Counted from the first letter of the stretch, positions 25,779 to 35,396 are shown. The stretch: 38,139 nt of DNA from JBCCCJ01 sp039029315 (GCA_039029315.1 JBCCGK010000112.1:1-38139), one strand, 5' to 3'. Notes: generated by a model from the letters alone, not told the origin. Made by a program: numbers and translations.

Positions 25779-28700
25779 ATGTACAAATATTTTTTGTTCC
25801 TGGCTTGGATGTTGTTGGTATTCACAGGAGTTGCGCAACCCAATCAGGATTCCTTATGGCAGGTATGGAACGATCCTCAACATGCTGACAGCAGCCGCTA
25901 CGCATCCATATTTCAGATTGTTGAAGCACTTGAAGAGCCGGATAGTAGTCTTTCTATGTACAGGATGATCGCCGAAAGGGCATCCGAGGAGGACATGCCC
26001 TATTGGAGGGCAAAGGCATTACTGGGAATGACAGTCTTGTTTGACAATTGGGAAGAATATGACAAGGGGGAGGAGACCGGTCAGGAAGGACTTGCTATAT
26101 CTGAAACCCTCAATGATGATCATCTGATATCCAGAATGCAACTTATTCTTGGTCAAATCTACTGCTTGAATGGCAAATGGGACCTTGGAACACAAATGAT
26201 CAAGACCGGAATACAAAGATTGGAATCAAGTCAGGACACGCTCGCTCTAGCGATTTCCTATCAGGATTTTGCGTTTCTGTATCATGAAAATTCAATGTGG
26301 GATACGGCTATTCAACTGAGCATGAAAGCGCTTCCCCTTTTTCGGGCAAAGAAGAATCAGGGAAGAGAAAATAAAATCTTGAATGGATTAGGTTTGGCGT
26401 ATGAGATGCTAAATATAGACGACTCAGCATTGGTGTATTTTCAACGGTCTCATGACCTCTCAAAGGAGTTAGGAGATTTTGATGCGCTGGCCAATTCACA
26501 GATCAGTCCGGGAATGATTCTGCTATTCAATGGAGAATATGATAAGGGCCTGCAACACTTTGAGTATGGGTTGAAGATATGTAGGGAAAATAATATAGGG
26601 AAACCCCAGGGCTGGCTGCTCAAGGGAATTGGCATCATTTACTTTGCTCAACGGGAACATGAGCAGGCATTGACCTACTATTTGCAGAGCCTGGAGACCC
26701 TGGAAGCCTATCCGGATGACAATCTTGAGATCGATTTGATGGATGTGATTGGAATGGTTTATCACCGCTTGGAGGAACACGAAGAGGCAGAAAAGTATTT
26801 TGAGAAAGGACTTGCCCTGGCACAAGAAGATCAGAACCGCTTCTTTACGGCAAGATTTTTTAGTAGGAAGGGCTTGTCATCTTTTCAAAGTGGTGCGTAT
26901 CAGGAATCTGAGGAGGCCTATCTGTCTGCGCTGGACATGTATGTCTCCATGAGGAATATCGATGGTGCTGCCAATGTTCAGTATCGACTGGCGCGACTCT
27001 ACCAGCAATTGGAAGACTGGCCCAAAGCCATCCGTTTTTATGAGCAATCGGATGAGCTGGCACAACAAATTGGCAATACCCCCCTGTTAGCAGCCATAGG
27101 TCAGTCGCTCCATGAATGTTACCGAGCGAATCGCCAATTCGAAGAGGCACTGGATGCATATCAGGAATATGTGCAAGGTCGTGATAGTCTGTACAGCAAA
27201 GACCACCAGCGTGCCTTACTGAAATATGAATTTGACACCAAAGCCCTATCAGATAGTCTGGCATTTGTGCAACAGAAATCTGCCTCTGATCTGGTATTTC
27301 AACAGCAGATTGCCCAAAGAAATTATTTGATTTTTGGGAGTATTGCTTTCGCGATTATTGGCTTGTTGATTGTTCGATACCGGCAACAAATTCGCACACG
27401 AGAGAAAGAACAGGAACTCCAGCGTGAGCGTGAGCGCAAAGAACAATTGGCAGAGTTGAACCAACTCAAATCCCACTTCTTTGCCAATATCTCTCATGAA
27501 CTTCGCACCCCCCTCACCCTGATCCTTGGACCGCTTTCGCACATCCTCAACCAACCCGATGCCTGGGAAAAGGAATCTGTCCAGCAGCAGTTGACAGTCA
27601 TGCAGCGCAATGGCAAAAGTCTGATGCACCTGATAGAAGAGATCCTCGACCTATCCCGCCTGGAAGCCAACAAGCTCGAATTGGAAGAAGAGAAAACAGA
27701 CTTGACTTCATTTGCCAAGCAGGTGTTTGCCAACTTTGTTCCCCAGTTTGAACATCGACAAATCGATGCAAGTCTTCATCTGAATGTGCGGGAAGATTTG
27801 CAGATCTTGCTTGATCGAAAGAAAACAGAAAAGGTGCTCAATAACTTCCTGGCCAATGCACTGAAGTTCACAGCTGAAGGGGGGAGTATTTCCCTGACAA
27901 TTGGAGAAAGCAGAGATACCCTTCATTTCAAGGTGTCAGATAATGGACGGGGAATTCAGCCCGAAGACCTTCCATATGTCTTTGATCGCTATTTTCAATC
28001 GCAAATCAGAAATCAGGCAGAAGGAGGAACGGGTATCGGCTTGAGTCTGGTGAAAGAAATCGCACACCTGATGGACGGGCAGACCTATGCAGAAAGTACA
28101 TGGGGGGAGGGAAGCATTTTCTTTTTTGACATTCCCAAAAAAGAACTTATGCTCAGACCACCCTTGCCAGCCATTGAGAAAACCAAAGAAATATTACCTG
28201 CTGAGCCAATCTACAATATCGGGGGAGAGTATACCATCATGGTCGTTGAGGACAATGAAGATATGCGCTCATTCATTCACCAGTTGCTCAAGCCCATGTA
28301 TCAACGGGTTTTGCTTGCCAGGAATGGTGCGGAAGGGCTGGCCTTGCTCAAGGAGCATGGGAGGGATATACACCTCATCGTTTCTGACATCATGATGCCA
28401 GAAGTAGATGGACTGAGCATGCTCAAGAAAATCAAGTCACAACCTGATTGGAACAGCATTCCGGTGATCATGCTCACAGCTCTGGCGTCTGAAAGAGACA
28501 AATTGAGTGCACTGACCATTGGGGTAGATGACTATCTGACCAAACCATTCTCTGTACAGGAACTCCTGGTCCGGGTTCAAAATCTCTTGTACAATGCCCA
28601 CCAACGTCAAGCATGGTTCCAATCCGAAGAATATTTGCAAGGTGCCGAATCGACGAGAGAGGAAGCAGAGAATGAATTGCGGATCAGTCCTGCTGATAAG

Positions 28701-29033
28701 GCATGGATTGAGCAACTCGAACAGCTAGTCAAAGATTCTTTGGCTACTCAAAAACTCAATGTGGACAATCTGGCAGATGGGGTGCACCTCAGCCCAAGAC
28801 AGATGCGACGCAAACTCAAAGGCATCACAGGGCTTTCTCCTGCCAAATTCATGAAAGAAATCCAGTTGCAATTGGCGCGGGAGGAGTTGGAAGAAGGCGT
28901 CGTGCTGTCGCTGGCAGATGTGGCTTTCAAGTCTGGCTTTGAACATCAGCGAACCTTTTCCACGGCCTTCAAAGAGCGATTTGGAAAGTCGCCGAGGGAG
29001 TATCTGAAGGGACATGAAGAGCATCTTGGATAG
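25779..29033 (+). CDS. Hybrid two-component regulator: TPR sensor, kinase, receiver, AraC HTH
   Basis: A 1084-residue one-protein signalling system. The ATG at 25779 gives a signal peptide (MYKYFLFLAWMLLVFTGVAQ). Residues about 50-480 are TPR-like helical repeats, followed by one membrane helix (about 516-534). Then come a coiled linker, HisKA with His573 in ISHELRTPLT, HATPase (NNFLANALKFT, VSDNGRGI, GGTGIGLSLV), a receiver with Asp870 in IVSDIMMPEVDG and Lys in DDYLTKPF, and a C-terminal AraC HTH (about 985-1077). Classic Bacteroidota hybrid systems use periplasmic propellers; here TPRs occupy the sensor position. It is divergent from araB and probably controls the arabinose operon, which is inference from position and family. 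Confidence 0.92.
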   Translation: MYKYFLFLAWMLLVFTGVAQPNQDSLWQVWNDPQHADSSRYASIFQIVEALEEPDSSLSMYRMIAERASEEDMPYWRAKALLGMTVLFDNWEEYDKGEETGQEGLAISETLNDDHLISRMQLILGQIYCLNGKWDLGTQMIKTGIQRLESSQDTLALAISYQDFAFLYHENSMWDTAIQLSMKALPLFRAKKNQGRENKILNGLGLAYEMLNIDDSALVYFQRSHDLSKELGDFDALANSQISPGMILLFNGEYDKGLQHFEYGLKICRENNIGKPQGWLLKGIGIIYFAQREHEQALTYYLQSLETLEAYPDDNLEIDLMDVIGMVYHRLEEHEEAEKYFEKGLALAQEDQNRFFTARFFSRKGLSSFQSGAYQESEEAYLSALDMYVSMRNIDGAANVQYRLARLYQQLEDWPKAIRFYEQSDELAQQIGNTPLLAAIGQSLHECYRANRQFEEALDAYQEYVQGRDSLYSKDHQRALLKYEFDTKALSDSLAFVQQKSASDLVFQQQIAQRNYLIFGSIAFAIIGLLIVRYRQQIRTREKEQELQRERERKEQLAELNQLKSHFFANISHELRTPLTLILGPLSHILNQPDAWEKESVQQQLTVMQRNGKSLMHLIEEILDLSRLEANKLELEEEKTDLTSFAKQVFANFVPQFEHRQIDASLHLNVREDLQILLDRKKTEKVLNNFLANALKFTAEGGSISLTIGESRDTLHFKVSDNGRGIQPEDLPYVFDRYFQSQIRNQAEGGTGIGLSLVKEIAHLMDGQTYAESTWGEGSIFFFDIPKKELMLRPPLPAIEKTKEILPAEPIYNIGGEYTIMVVEDNEDMRSFIHQLLKPMYQRVLLARNGAEGLALLKEHGRDIHLIVSDIMMPEVDGLSMLKKIKSQPDWNSIPVIMLTALASERDKLSALTIGVDDYLTKPFSVQELLVRVQNLLYNAHQRQAWFQSEEYLQGAESTREEAENELRISPADKAWIEQLEQLVKDSLATQKLNVDNLADGVHLSPRQMRRKLKGITGLSPAKFMKEIQLQLAREELEEGVVLSLADVAFKSGFEHQRTFSTAFKERFGKSPREYLKGHEEHLG

Positions 29034-29180
29034 GGAAACAGTAGGAGGATCGTCTTCGGGCATCTGCCTGAATCAATAGGGCAATATGAGGGAGGAAATT
29101 TCCTTAGAATAGGATATTCTGTAAAATTTCTGCCTAGGAAGTGATATGAAATTCTTAGCTTTATAAGAAACAGATCAACC

Positions 29181-29831
29181 ATGATTGGCCTACTCATCAT
29201 TTGCGGATTAAGCTTCGGTGCAGCTGCGATTTTTCTTCTCAAAAACGCAGCCCTTCCTGCTCTTGAAAAAATCCTGACCCATCTTCATTTCCTGGCCTTG
29301 GGGGGAAGTATCCTCAGTTTCTTCCTGATGACCAAATACTATCGATTGCTGGATTGGTATGTCAAACCCTTCTTCGCTCTCCTGTGTCTTTGTACAGCCA
29401 TTCTGGTGTATGGCTTGACACGGACAAACTGGAAAAAAATCTATACAGGACTGTTTGCTATCCCAGCTTTCATCTCTGGAGTTCTTGGCTTGCTTGTTGA
29501 GCCTTTTTGGCTTCCCTGGTTTTTGGCCTGGGTCCTATTTGGCCCACCAGAGAAGCGTTTTGAACCGGAAGAGGGTCTCGTGATCGAAACCGCTCTCTCT
29601 GGATTCAAGGCATGTGGATCATCCTTTCATTTGATCGAACGAGAATATGGGGTCCTGCAGCGAATCATTCCATTGGGACAAAGACATTGTCTGGAAGAGG
29701 TACAAGATCTGAAAATCATTGAGTGGCGAGAGACGGAATTCTGTATTCTCGACATTTATCATGAAGACAGGCATAAAATGAATCCAATTCGGGATACCAT
29801 CGACCTGGGAAGGATGCGATCAGTGGATTGA
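29181..29831 (+). CDS. Membrane protein of unknown function
   Basis: A 216-residue protein with about four hydrophobic segments in its first ~120 residues (IGLLIICGLSFGAAAIFLL; HFLALGGSILSFFLM; FFALLCLCTAILVYGL; a long FAIPAFISGVLGLL...FLAWVLFG). A soluble ~95-residue tail (PEKRFEPEEGLVIETALSGFKACGSSF...) follows. I do not recognise a family. It stands between the hybrid regulator and an esterase on the same strand, 147 bases after the former, so an operon is not clear. Confidence 0.75.
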   Translation: MIGLLIICGLSFGAAAIFLLKNAALPALEKILTHLHFLALGGSILSFFLMTKYYRLLDWYVKPFFALLCLCTAILVYGLTRTNWKKIYTGLFAIPAFISGVLGLLVEPFWLPWFLAWVLFGPPEKRFEPEEGLVIETALSGFKACGSSFHLIEREYGVLQRIIPLGQRHCLEEVQDLKIIEWRETEFCILDIYHEDRHKMNPIRDTIDLGRMRSVD

Positions 29832-29930
29832 TCTATGCCTCAATTCCTTGCTGATAAAAGTATTCCGAGAGAATACCTCATACCAGGGGTTTGACTATCT
29901 GAATGTGTATCTTTCGGAAAATTCAGATTC

Positions 29931-30818
29931 ATGCGTGGTACCCGCCATATTTTTTCGTTTTTTCTTCTGGCTTGTCTGTTTGCTCACGCTGTTCAGGGAC
30001 AGAGATTCCAACCAATTGATCGGTCACTTCCGGAGGGGGTTGTACTACTCAGGGATTTGCCTTATTCTTCGGTACAGAATCGCTCTTTATTATTAGATCT
30101 GTATAGACCTGCGGACAAAAAGGAAGAATTCCTTCCCACCATTGTGGTGATTCGTGGCGGGGGGTTCCGGTCTGGCGACAAAGAAGGGTTTGGGCCAATC
30201 GCTGCTGCATTGGCGTTGCAGGGATTTGCCACGGTTTGTATCGAATATCGGACCTCCAAAGAAGCCTTGTTTCCTGCTGGTGTGTGGGATACCAAAGCGG
30301 CTGTGAAATGGGTGCGGGATCATGCTGAAAAATATCATCTCGATCAGGAGGCCATTGGTGCGATAGGAGGATCAGCAGGAGGCCATCTTGCGATGAATCT
30401 TGCCGTATCAGGCAGAGTAGATCCATTGAATCCGACAAAAAGTGAGAGCGATTACCTTATTCATGCTGCCGTCGCTCTGGCACCTCTGACGGATTTTGAG
30501 CAACTGACACAAGCTTCATCCTTGCACGCATGGCTGGGGAAATCCTGGGAAGAAGAGCAGGACTTGTGGAAATTGGCGTCTCCGACTACACATATTGATG
30601 AACATGCCGCTCCACTCATGATTATTCACAGCTCTGAAGATAAGGCTGTTCCATATGAGCAATCGATCTCCGCTATGCAGTTGTACGCCTCAAATGGGGT
30701 ACATGCAGAACTGACTTTGCTGCCCCATGCTCCACATGCATTCTGGAATTCTATCAATTGGTTTGATGAAACCATCGATGCCGCAGCCCGTTTCTTTCGG
30801 AAGCAATTCTCTCAATAG
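29931..30818 (+). CDS. Secreted alpha/beta hydrolase (esterase-like)
   Basis: A 295-residue exported hydrolase with a signal peptide (FFLLACLFAHAVQGQ, cleavage near residue 23). The fold elements are the elbow GGSAGGHLAM (nucleophile Ser), the acid in IHSSEDKAVPYEQS and the His in HAPHAFWN, close to carbohydrate acetyl/feruloyl esterases of the BD-FAE type. The usual HGGG oxyanion motif reads RGGG (VVIRGGGFRSGDK). This may be a natural variant of a subgroup. It is followed after 9 bases by purU, so they may be co-transcribed although the functions look unrelated. Confidence 0.83.
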   Translation: MRGTRHIFSFFLLACLFAHAVQGQRFQPIDRSLPEGVVLLRDLPYSSVQNRSLLLDLYRPADKKEEFLPTIVVIRGGGFRSGDKEGFGPIAAALALQGFATVCIEYRTSKEALFPAGVWDTKAAVKWVRDHAEKYHLDQEAIGAIGGSAGGHLAMNLAVSGRVDPLNPTKSESDYLIHAAVALAPLTDFEQLTQASSLHAWLGKSWEEEQDLWKLASPTTHIDEHAAPLMIIHSSEDKAVPYEQSISAMQLYASNGVHAELTLLPHAPHAFWNSINWFDETIDAAARFFRKQFSQ

Positions 30819-30827
30819 TTATGTTTC

Positions 30828-31682
30828 ATGCCTACAGCCATTTTACTTATTCAATGCAAAGATCAGGTCGGGATCATTGCCGATGTAACCAACTATATCA
30901 AACTCCACCAGGGCAACATCATCAATCTGGAACAGCACGCAGATGACATCAGTGGACATTTCTTTATGCGCGTGGAATGGGACATGAATGGCTTCATCAT
31001 TCCCCAGGATCAAATCTTGCAACATTTTGGGACAGGTATCGGGAACAAATGGCAAATGAAGATGCAATTGTTCTTTTCTGATTCCCTGCCCAGAATCGCC
31101 GTATTTGTCTCAAAAATGTCTCACTGCCTCTATGACATGCTATATCGGATCGAGTCTGGAGAATGGAAGGCCGAACTTCCTGTAATCATCTCCAATCATC
31201 GGTCTCTGAAACGCATTGCGCAGCGCTTCGGATTGGAATATTATCATCTGCCTATTACCAAAGAAAGCAAACGCCAGCAAGAGCAGAAGCAACTTGCCTT
31301 ACTCCGAGAGTATCGGATTGACCTCATTGTGTTGGCGCGATATATGCAAATCCTGACTGATGAATTTGTGTCCCATTATCAAAATCGGATCATCAACATT
31401 CACCACTCCTTTCTCCCAGCCTTTCCAGGCGCGAGGCCTTATCATTCTGCCTTTGAGAGAGGCGTGAAAATCATCGGTGCCACCAGCCATTATGTGACCA
31501 AGGATCTGGATGAAGGCCCAATCATAGTGCAGGATGTCTCTCCAATTTCTCATAAGGATGTGCCCGCTAGCTTGATAAAAAAAGGAAAGGATTTGGAAAA
31601 ACTGGTATTGTCCAAAGCCGTGGGCCTCCATTTGGATCGGAAAATCCTGGTTCATGAGAACAAGACCGTGATTTTTTCTTGA
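30828..31682 (+). CDS. purU: Formyltetrahydrofolate deformylase
   Basis: Hydrolyses 10-formyltetrahydrofolate to formate and tetrahydrofolate in the cytoplasm, balancing one-carbon pools. At 284 residues it has family length. An N-terminal ACT domain (LLIQCKDQVGIIADVTNYI...) precedes a formyltransferase-like domain with RIAVFVSKMSHCLYDML, VIISNHRSLK and the catalytic region INIHHSFLPAFPGARPYHSAFERGVKIIGATSHYVTKDLDEGPII (Asn/His/Asp). The next hydrolase gene begins shortly after its stop. Confidence 0.95.
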   Translation: MPTAILLIQCKDQVGIIADVTNYIKLHQGNIINLEQHADDISGHFFMRVEWDMNGFIIPQDQILQHFGTGIGNKWQMKMQLFFSDSLPRIAVFVSKMSHCLYDMLYRIESGEWKAELPVIISNHRSLKRIAQRFGLEYYHLPITKESKRQQEQKQLALLREYRIDLIVLARYMQILTDEFVSHYQNRIINIHHSFLPAFPGARPYHSAFERGVKIIGATSHYVTKDLDEGPIIVQDVSPISHKDVPASLIKKGKDLEKLVLSKAVGLHLDRKILVHENKTVIFS

Positions 31683-31747
31683 GTCATGTCGATTCGCAAG
31701 AAGGGAAATACCGCATCTTACCTACCACAAATGAGTTGATTGCCGCT

Positions 31748-32659
31748 ATGCCACTGACCATCAAACGTTCCTCTCATTTCAAAGATCCAGAGACAGACAG
31801 AGCCTGGTTTCTGGACTGGGTTCAACGCCTGGAATCCTTGAACCAGCACCCCTATGAACAACAACAAATCACAAGCTCGTTGGGGATCACACATGTCTGG
31901 GGACTGAATTGGCATGCAAATACTACCGAGGCACTTGTCATCTTTCCCGGTGCGAGAACCACAGCTTTGATCTGGGACTTGGACAATGGCCTCGGGAGAT
32001 GTCCCGACTCACTCAGCATCTATCTAGTTGAGACCAATGGCCTTCCCAATCTCAGTGATGGACACAGCCCGGATATCAAGTCTTCAGGCTATGGGATGTG
32101 GGCGACAGAGGTTCTGGATGCGCTGGGCCTGGACAAGGTACATATTGCCGGGGCATCATTTGGGGGCTTGATTTGTATGAAGCTGGCACTGGTATCTCCT
32201 GAAAGAATCAAGAAAGCAATCCTCCTCAATCCAGGCTGCCTGCAATTTTTTTCCTTGACCATCAAGAATCTCTTTTACAACCTTCTGCCTATCCTACTTC
32301 CCTCTCCCAGACATATTTCCTCTTTTCTGGATGCCGCTGTCTTTTGCAAACCTACCCATCGGCTGAGTCCCGAGGCAGAGCAGCTGTTGCTTGAGTATCA
32401 GTATTTTGCCATCACTCGCTACAAAGATCGCTCCCAAAAACCCTATGATATGGACAAGGAATTATACGGAGTGAAGGTTGATACCTATTTGCTGCTTGGG
32501 GAGAATGATTTGTTGTTCCCCTACCGGAAATCTCTGGCAAATGCAGAAAAGAAACTCTCCCACCTGAAGGAGGTCCATCTGTACGAACAGGTCGGGCATG
32601 GCATAGAAACCTATCCACAGGCGATTGACAAGATGATAGAGATTGTTGGGCAGGTGTGA
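31748..32659 (+). CDS. Alpha/beta-fold hydrolase
   Basis: A 303-residue cytoplasmic hydrolase with no signal. The nucleophile elbow is GASFGGLICMKLAL, the acid lies in LLLGENDLLFPY and the His in EQVGHGIETYP, so the triad is complete. The start is uncertain: the ATG at 31748 is the first in-frame ATG, but the frame is open back to a TTG overlapping the purU stop (31679), and those 23 residues could be real. The substrate is unknown. It sits directly behind purU on the same strand. Confidence 0.75.
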   Translation: MPLTIKRSSHFKDPETDRAWFLDWVQRLESLNQHPYEQQQITSSLGITHVWGLNWHANTTEALVIFPGARTTALIWDLDNGLGRCPDSLSIYLVETNGLPNLSDGHSPDIKSSGYGMWATEVLDALGLDKVHIAGASFGGLICMKLALVSPERIKKAILLNPGCLQFFSLTIKNLFYNLLPILLPSPRHISSFLDAAVFCKPTHRLSPEAEQLLLEYQYFAITRYKDRSQKPYDMDKELYGVKVDTYLLLGENDLLFPYRKSLANAEKKLSHLKEVHLYEQVGHGIETYPQAIDKMIEIVGQV

Positions 32660-32727
32660 CAGAGGTCTTGAAACCTAGTAGAGGAAAAATCGTTGTACCT
32701 ATAACAACCAACTAATTTAAAACAACC

Positions 32728-33324
32728 ATGATCCAACGCAGCTTTCTTCAAGCCAAACACTGGCAATTGTTTCTCCTTTTGTTTGGCGTGCCTTTTCTGT
32801 TCCAAATGCTCATGATGGGGTTTACCTTCTCCCAGGTATTTGCAGAAAAACAACCAGATTTTGATGCACTCTACTCTCAAATGATCATGCTAAATGGCGT
32901 GATGATGATTCTGATTGTCACATTTTTTGGATGGCTATGGTCTGTAGGGCTTGGCTTACAAGCAAAGATCCCTTCGGAAGTTTCGATGCCCGTCACGAGA
33001 TTCAAGGCATTTGTGATATTCCCCTTTTTGTACATTCTGTTAATAGTAGGGGGAATGTTGTATGTCTCAAGCGGTACGAGTGAATTGGAGGCGATGGAAA
33101 CTTTTCCTGTTAATCCAATGATTTTTCTATTGATCATCCCCTTCCATTTTTTTGCCATGTTCTGCATTCTGTATGACTTCTATTTTGTGGCAAAAACCAT
33201 CAAAACAGTCGAGTTGCAACGAAAAGTGACCTTTGGGGATTTTATTGGAGAATTCTTCATGATTTGGTTCTATCCCATAGGAATATGGATTGTGCAGCCG
33301 AAGATTAACGAAATGAGTGCCTGA
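32728..33324 (+). CDS. Membrane protein of unknown function
   Basis: A 198-residue protein with four to five hydrophobic segments (LFLLLFGVPFLFQMLMMGF; MIMLNGVMMILIVTFFGWLW; FVIFPFLYILLIVGGMLYV; IFLLIIPFHFFAMFCILYDFYFVAKT; FFMIWFYPIGIWIVQPKIN). The C-terminal FYPIGIWIVQPKIN ending is a pattern I associate with a widespread uncharacterised Bacteroidota membrane family, but I cannot name a function. It is followed by a hairpin that should end transcription. Confidence 0.8.
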   Translation: MIQRSFLQAKHWQLFLLLFGVPFLFQMLMMGFTFSQVFAEKQPDFDALYSQMIMLNGVMMILIVTFFGWLWSVGLGLQAKIPSEVSMPVTRFKAFVIFPFLYILLIVGGMLYVSSGTSELEAMETFPVNPMIFLLIIPFHFFAMFCILYDFYFVAKTIKTVELQRKVTFGDFIGEFFMIWFYPIGIWIVQPKINEMSA

Positions 33325-33349
33325 TCTCCTGCTCAGTTTACTCCTTCAC

Positions 33350-33383
33350 ATGAGAGACTGTCCTCACAAGGATGGTCTCTCAT
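33350..33383. terminator. Bidirectional stem-loop between converging genes
   Basis: ATGAGAGAC and GTCTCTCAT form a perfect 9-pair stem that extends inward (two wobbles, then TCCT/AGGA) around a CACA loop, making a 15-pair hairpin. It lies between the converging genes ending at 33324 and 33364 and overlaps the last codons and stop of the AraC gene. Confidence 0.7.
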
Positions 33384-34218
33384 GTCTTTGTTGAAAATCT
33401 GAGGGCGTCTCTTGGGTAATCTTCTTAAAGGTTCGGGTGAAATAAGACAGACTCTCAAAGCCGCAAGAAAAACAGGTTTCGCTGATGCTGGCCCCCATCA
33501 TCAGATGCCGCTTTGCCTGACTAATTCGGTATTGATTGAGAAAGCCGATGAACGTATTGCCTGTAGCCTGTTTGAAGTATCTGCAAAAAGCAGCTTTGGT
33601 GAGACTACACATATTGGCGACAGTTTCCAGCGGTATTTTCTGTTGATAGTGCTCATCGATGAAGATGAAAATTTGTCGGAGTCTTGCCTGGGCCTTCTTG
33701 CTGGACCGATTGATGAAAGGAGTCGAATGAAGAAGGCTCGCTTCTTCACTTTCTGCAAGAAGTTGGAGAAGAGAAAGGACTTCCAAAAATTGCTCAAAAG
33801 GAGACAGTAGGTGGAACTGCATCAGCCGTTGTCCGATGAGATCCCTGGTTTCCCCATGAAAGGCGATACCATATTGGGCAGATTCAAACAATTGATAAAT
33901 TCCTGAAAGTTCCGGGAAGGCCTGGAATACCTCCTTCTGAAAGGATGGCTGGATGTGTAAGACTACCTTTTCGTAGGCTGACTTGACCCCATAATCAAAA
34001 TTGAGGTGGGGAATGTTGGAGCCAATCAAGACCAGATCACTTCCTGTATAAGGTGATATATGATCTCCTACATGTCGGGTACCATCTGTTCCCTGGATGT
34101 AGACCAGTTCATATTCAGGATGAAAATGCCAATAAAAGAGCTCGCTTAGGCGAGGATTGCGCAGCAGTCGAAAGCTGCTGTTGGCGTCTGGGCGAATATT
34201 TTCAAATGCTGTTTTCAT
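33364..34218 (-). CDS. AraC-family transcriptional regulator
   Basis: A 284-residue DNA-binding regulator. The N-terminal ~150 residues form a cupin-like sensing domain (FYWHFHPEYELVYIQGTDGTRHVGDH, with SDLVLIGSNIPHLNF). The C-terminal ~100 residues are a double AraC helix-turn-helix (IPLETVANMCSLTKAAFCRYFKQATGNTFIGFLNQYRISQAKRHLM; ISETCFSCGFESLSYFTRTFKKITQETPSDFQQ). It is divergent from the PhyH-like gene at 34376 and is the likely regulator of that gene and the SDR gene, which is inference from position. The two conserved-looking histidines (HFHPEYE) resemble cupin metal/sugar-site residues. Confidence 0.92.
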   Translation of the reverse strand: MKTAFENIRPDANSSFRLLRNPRLSELFYWHFHPEYELVYIQGTDGTRHVGDHISPYTGSDLVLIGSNIPHLNFDYGVKSAYEKVVLHIQPSFQKEVFQAFPELSGIYQLFESAQYGIAFHGETRDLIGQRLMQFHLLSPFEQFLEVLSLLQLLAESEEASLLHSTPFINRSSKKAQARLRQIFIFIDEHYQQKIPLETVANMCSLTKAAFCRYFKQATGNTFIGFLNQYRISQAKRHLMMGASISETCFSCGFESLSYFTRTFKKITQETPSDFQQRHERPSL

Positions 34219-34313
34219 CAGTGAGAAAGATGAGGCAGGAGATAAAATTGCTTATTATTTGCATTTTATCCTTCAAAAAGATCAATATTATTCAAATATC
34301 TGCAAATATTGCG

Positions 34314-34345
34314 GTTGAGATGAGTTGGACCTCCCCCTATCTTTG
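34314..34345 (+). promoter_or_regulatory. Candidate Bacteroidota promoter for the PhyH-like gene
   Basis: TATCTTTG (34338-34345) fits the -7 consensus TAnnTTTG. GTTG (34314-34317) sits about 20 bases upstream in place of the TTTG -33 box. Transcription would start roughly 25 bases before the ATG at 34376. Confidence 0.4.
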
Positions 34346-34375
34346 AGGCAAAGTTCATCCAATAATCCTATCAAT

Positions 34376-35359
34376 ATGAAAGATCCCAAACAAACAATGG
34401 CACAAAGCATGGTCCCGGACAATGCACATACAGACATTCCTGGCAACCCATCTACAGCCATGAGTAGCAAAGTCAAGCTCAATGATCGTTCCAATGGAGA
34501 AGCGCTTCGTGTCCTGAGTGAAGCAGATTGGGCATTTTGGAAGGAAAATGGATATATCGTCATCAAGCAGGCAGTCCCTAGAGAGCAGGCACAGGCCACG
34601 GCTGATTTTTTGTGGGAATTTGAAGAAAAAGATCCTGTCGACCCTGCTAGCTGGTATTCCGCTCCCCGCGCTGAAATGCAAATGAAAGAGTTGATCGGTA
34701 CGGGTATGGTAGAGGTCTACAATCATCAACATCTGTGGAACAACCGACAAAGCAAGCGGGTCTATGACGCATTTGTTGATATATGGGGAACTGAAAAACT
34801 CTGGGTAACCATTGACCGAGCCAACCTGAATTTTCCGATGAGACCTGGCCATGAATACAAAGGATTCATCCATTGGGATTACGATCCGGCCACCAAACCT
34901 CAAAATGTACAGGGAGTTCTGGCACTGGCGGACCAAACAGATGAAAACATGGGAGGATTCCAGTGTATTCCGTGGTTGTATCGAAATTTTGATTCCTGGG
35001 TGTTGACACAACCGGAAGACCGGAACAGATTCCAGCCAGATATCAGTGGATTGGAAGACAAATTGGTCAAAGTGCCTCTGGAAGCAGGAGATTTGTTAAT
35101 CTTCAATAGTTGTGAACCGCATGGAATTCGGCCGAATCATTCTGACAACAAGGTAAGAATTGCACAATATGTGTCCATGATGCCAGCAGAAGAAGACAAT
35201 GAAGCCCTCCGCAATTGGCGGATCAGTTCCTGGAGGGATCGAATCGCGCCTGAAGGATATGCGTTTCCCGGAGATCCTCGAAAGTGGGAACAAACCAAAT
35301 ATGATACAGCCCAATTAACGGAACTGGGACAAAAACTTCTGGGCCTGACAAAATGGTAA
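34376..35359 (+). CDS. Phytanoyl-CoA dioxygenase (PhyH)-family Fe(II)/2-oxoglutarate oxygenase
   Basis: A 327-residue cytoplasmic oxygenase of the PhyH family, which couples substrate hydroxylation to 2-oxoglutarate decarboxylation at a non-heme iron. The metal site is readable: HWDYD supplies the HxD pair and the distal His lies in CEPHGIRPNHSDNKVR, where Arg would hold 2-oxoglutarate. The first ~40 residues are low-complexity; the true start may be the ATG at 34376 or a little later (TAMSSKVKL). Bacterial members hydroxylate many small molecules, so the name does not imply phytanic acid. It is divergent from AraC and followed by a hairpin. Confidence 0.88.
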   Translation: MKDPKQTMAQSMVPDNAHTDIPGNPSTAMSSKVKLNDRSNGEALRVLSEADWAFWKENGYIVIKQAVPREQAQATADFLWEFEEKDPVDPASWYSAPRAEMQMKELIGTGMVEVYNHQHLWNNRQSKRVYDAFVDIWGTEKLWVTIDRANLNFPMRPGHEYKGFIHWDYDPATKPQNVQGVLALADQTDENMGGFQCIPWLYRNFDSWVLTQPEDRNRFQPDISGLEDKLVKVPLEAGDLLIFNSCEPHGIRPNHSDNKVRIAQYVSMMPAEEDNEALRNWRISSWRDRIAPEGYAFPGDPRKWEQTKYDTAQLTELGQKLLGLTKW

Positions 35360-35396
35360 TGTGAGATTACAATCACTCCCCCAAATGGGATAAATG

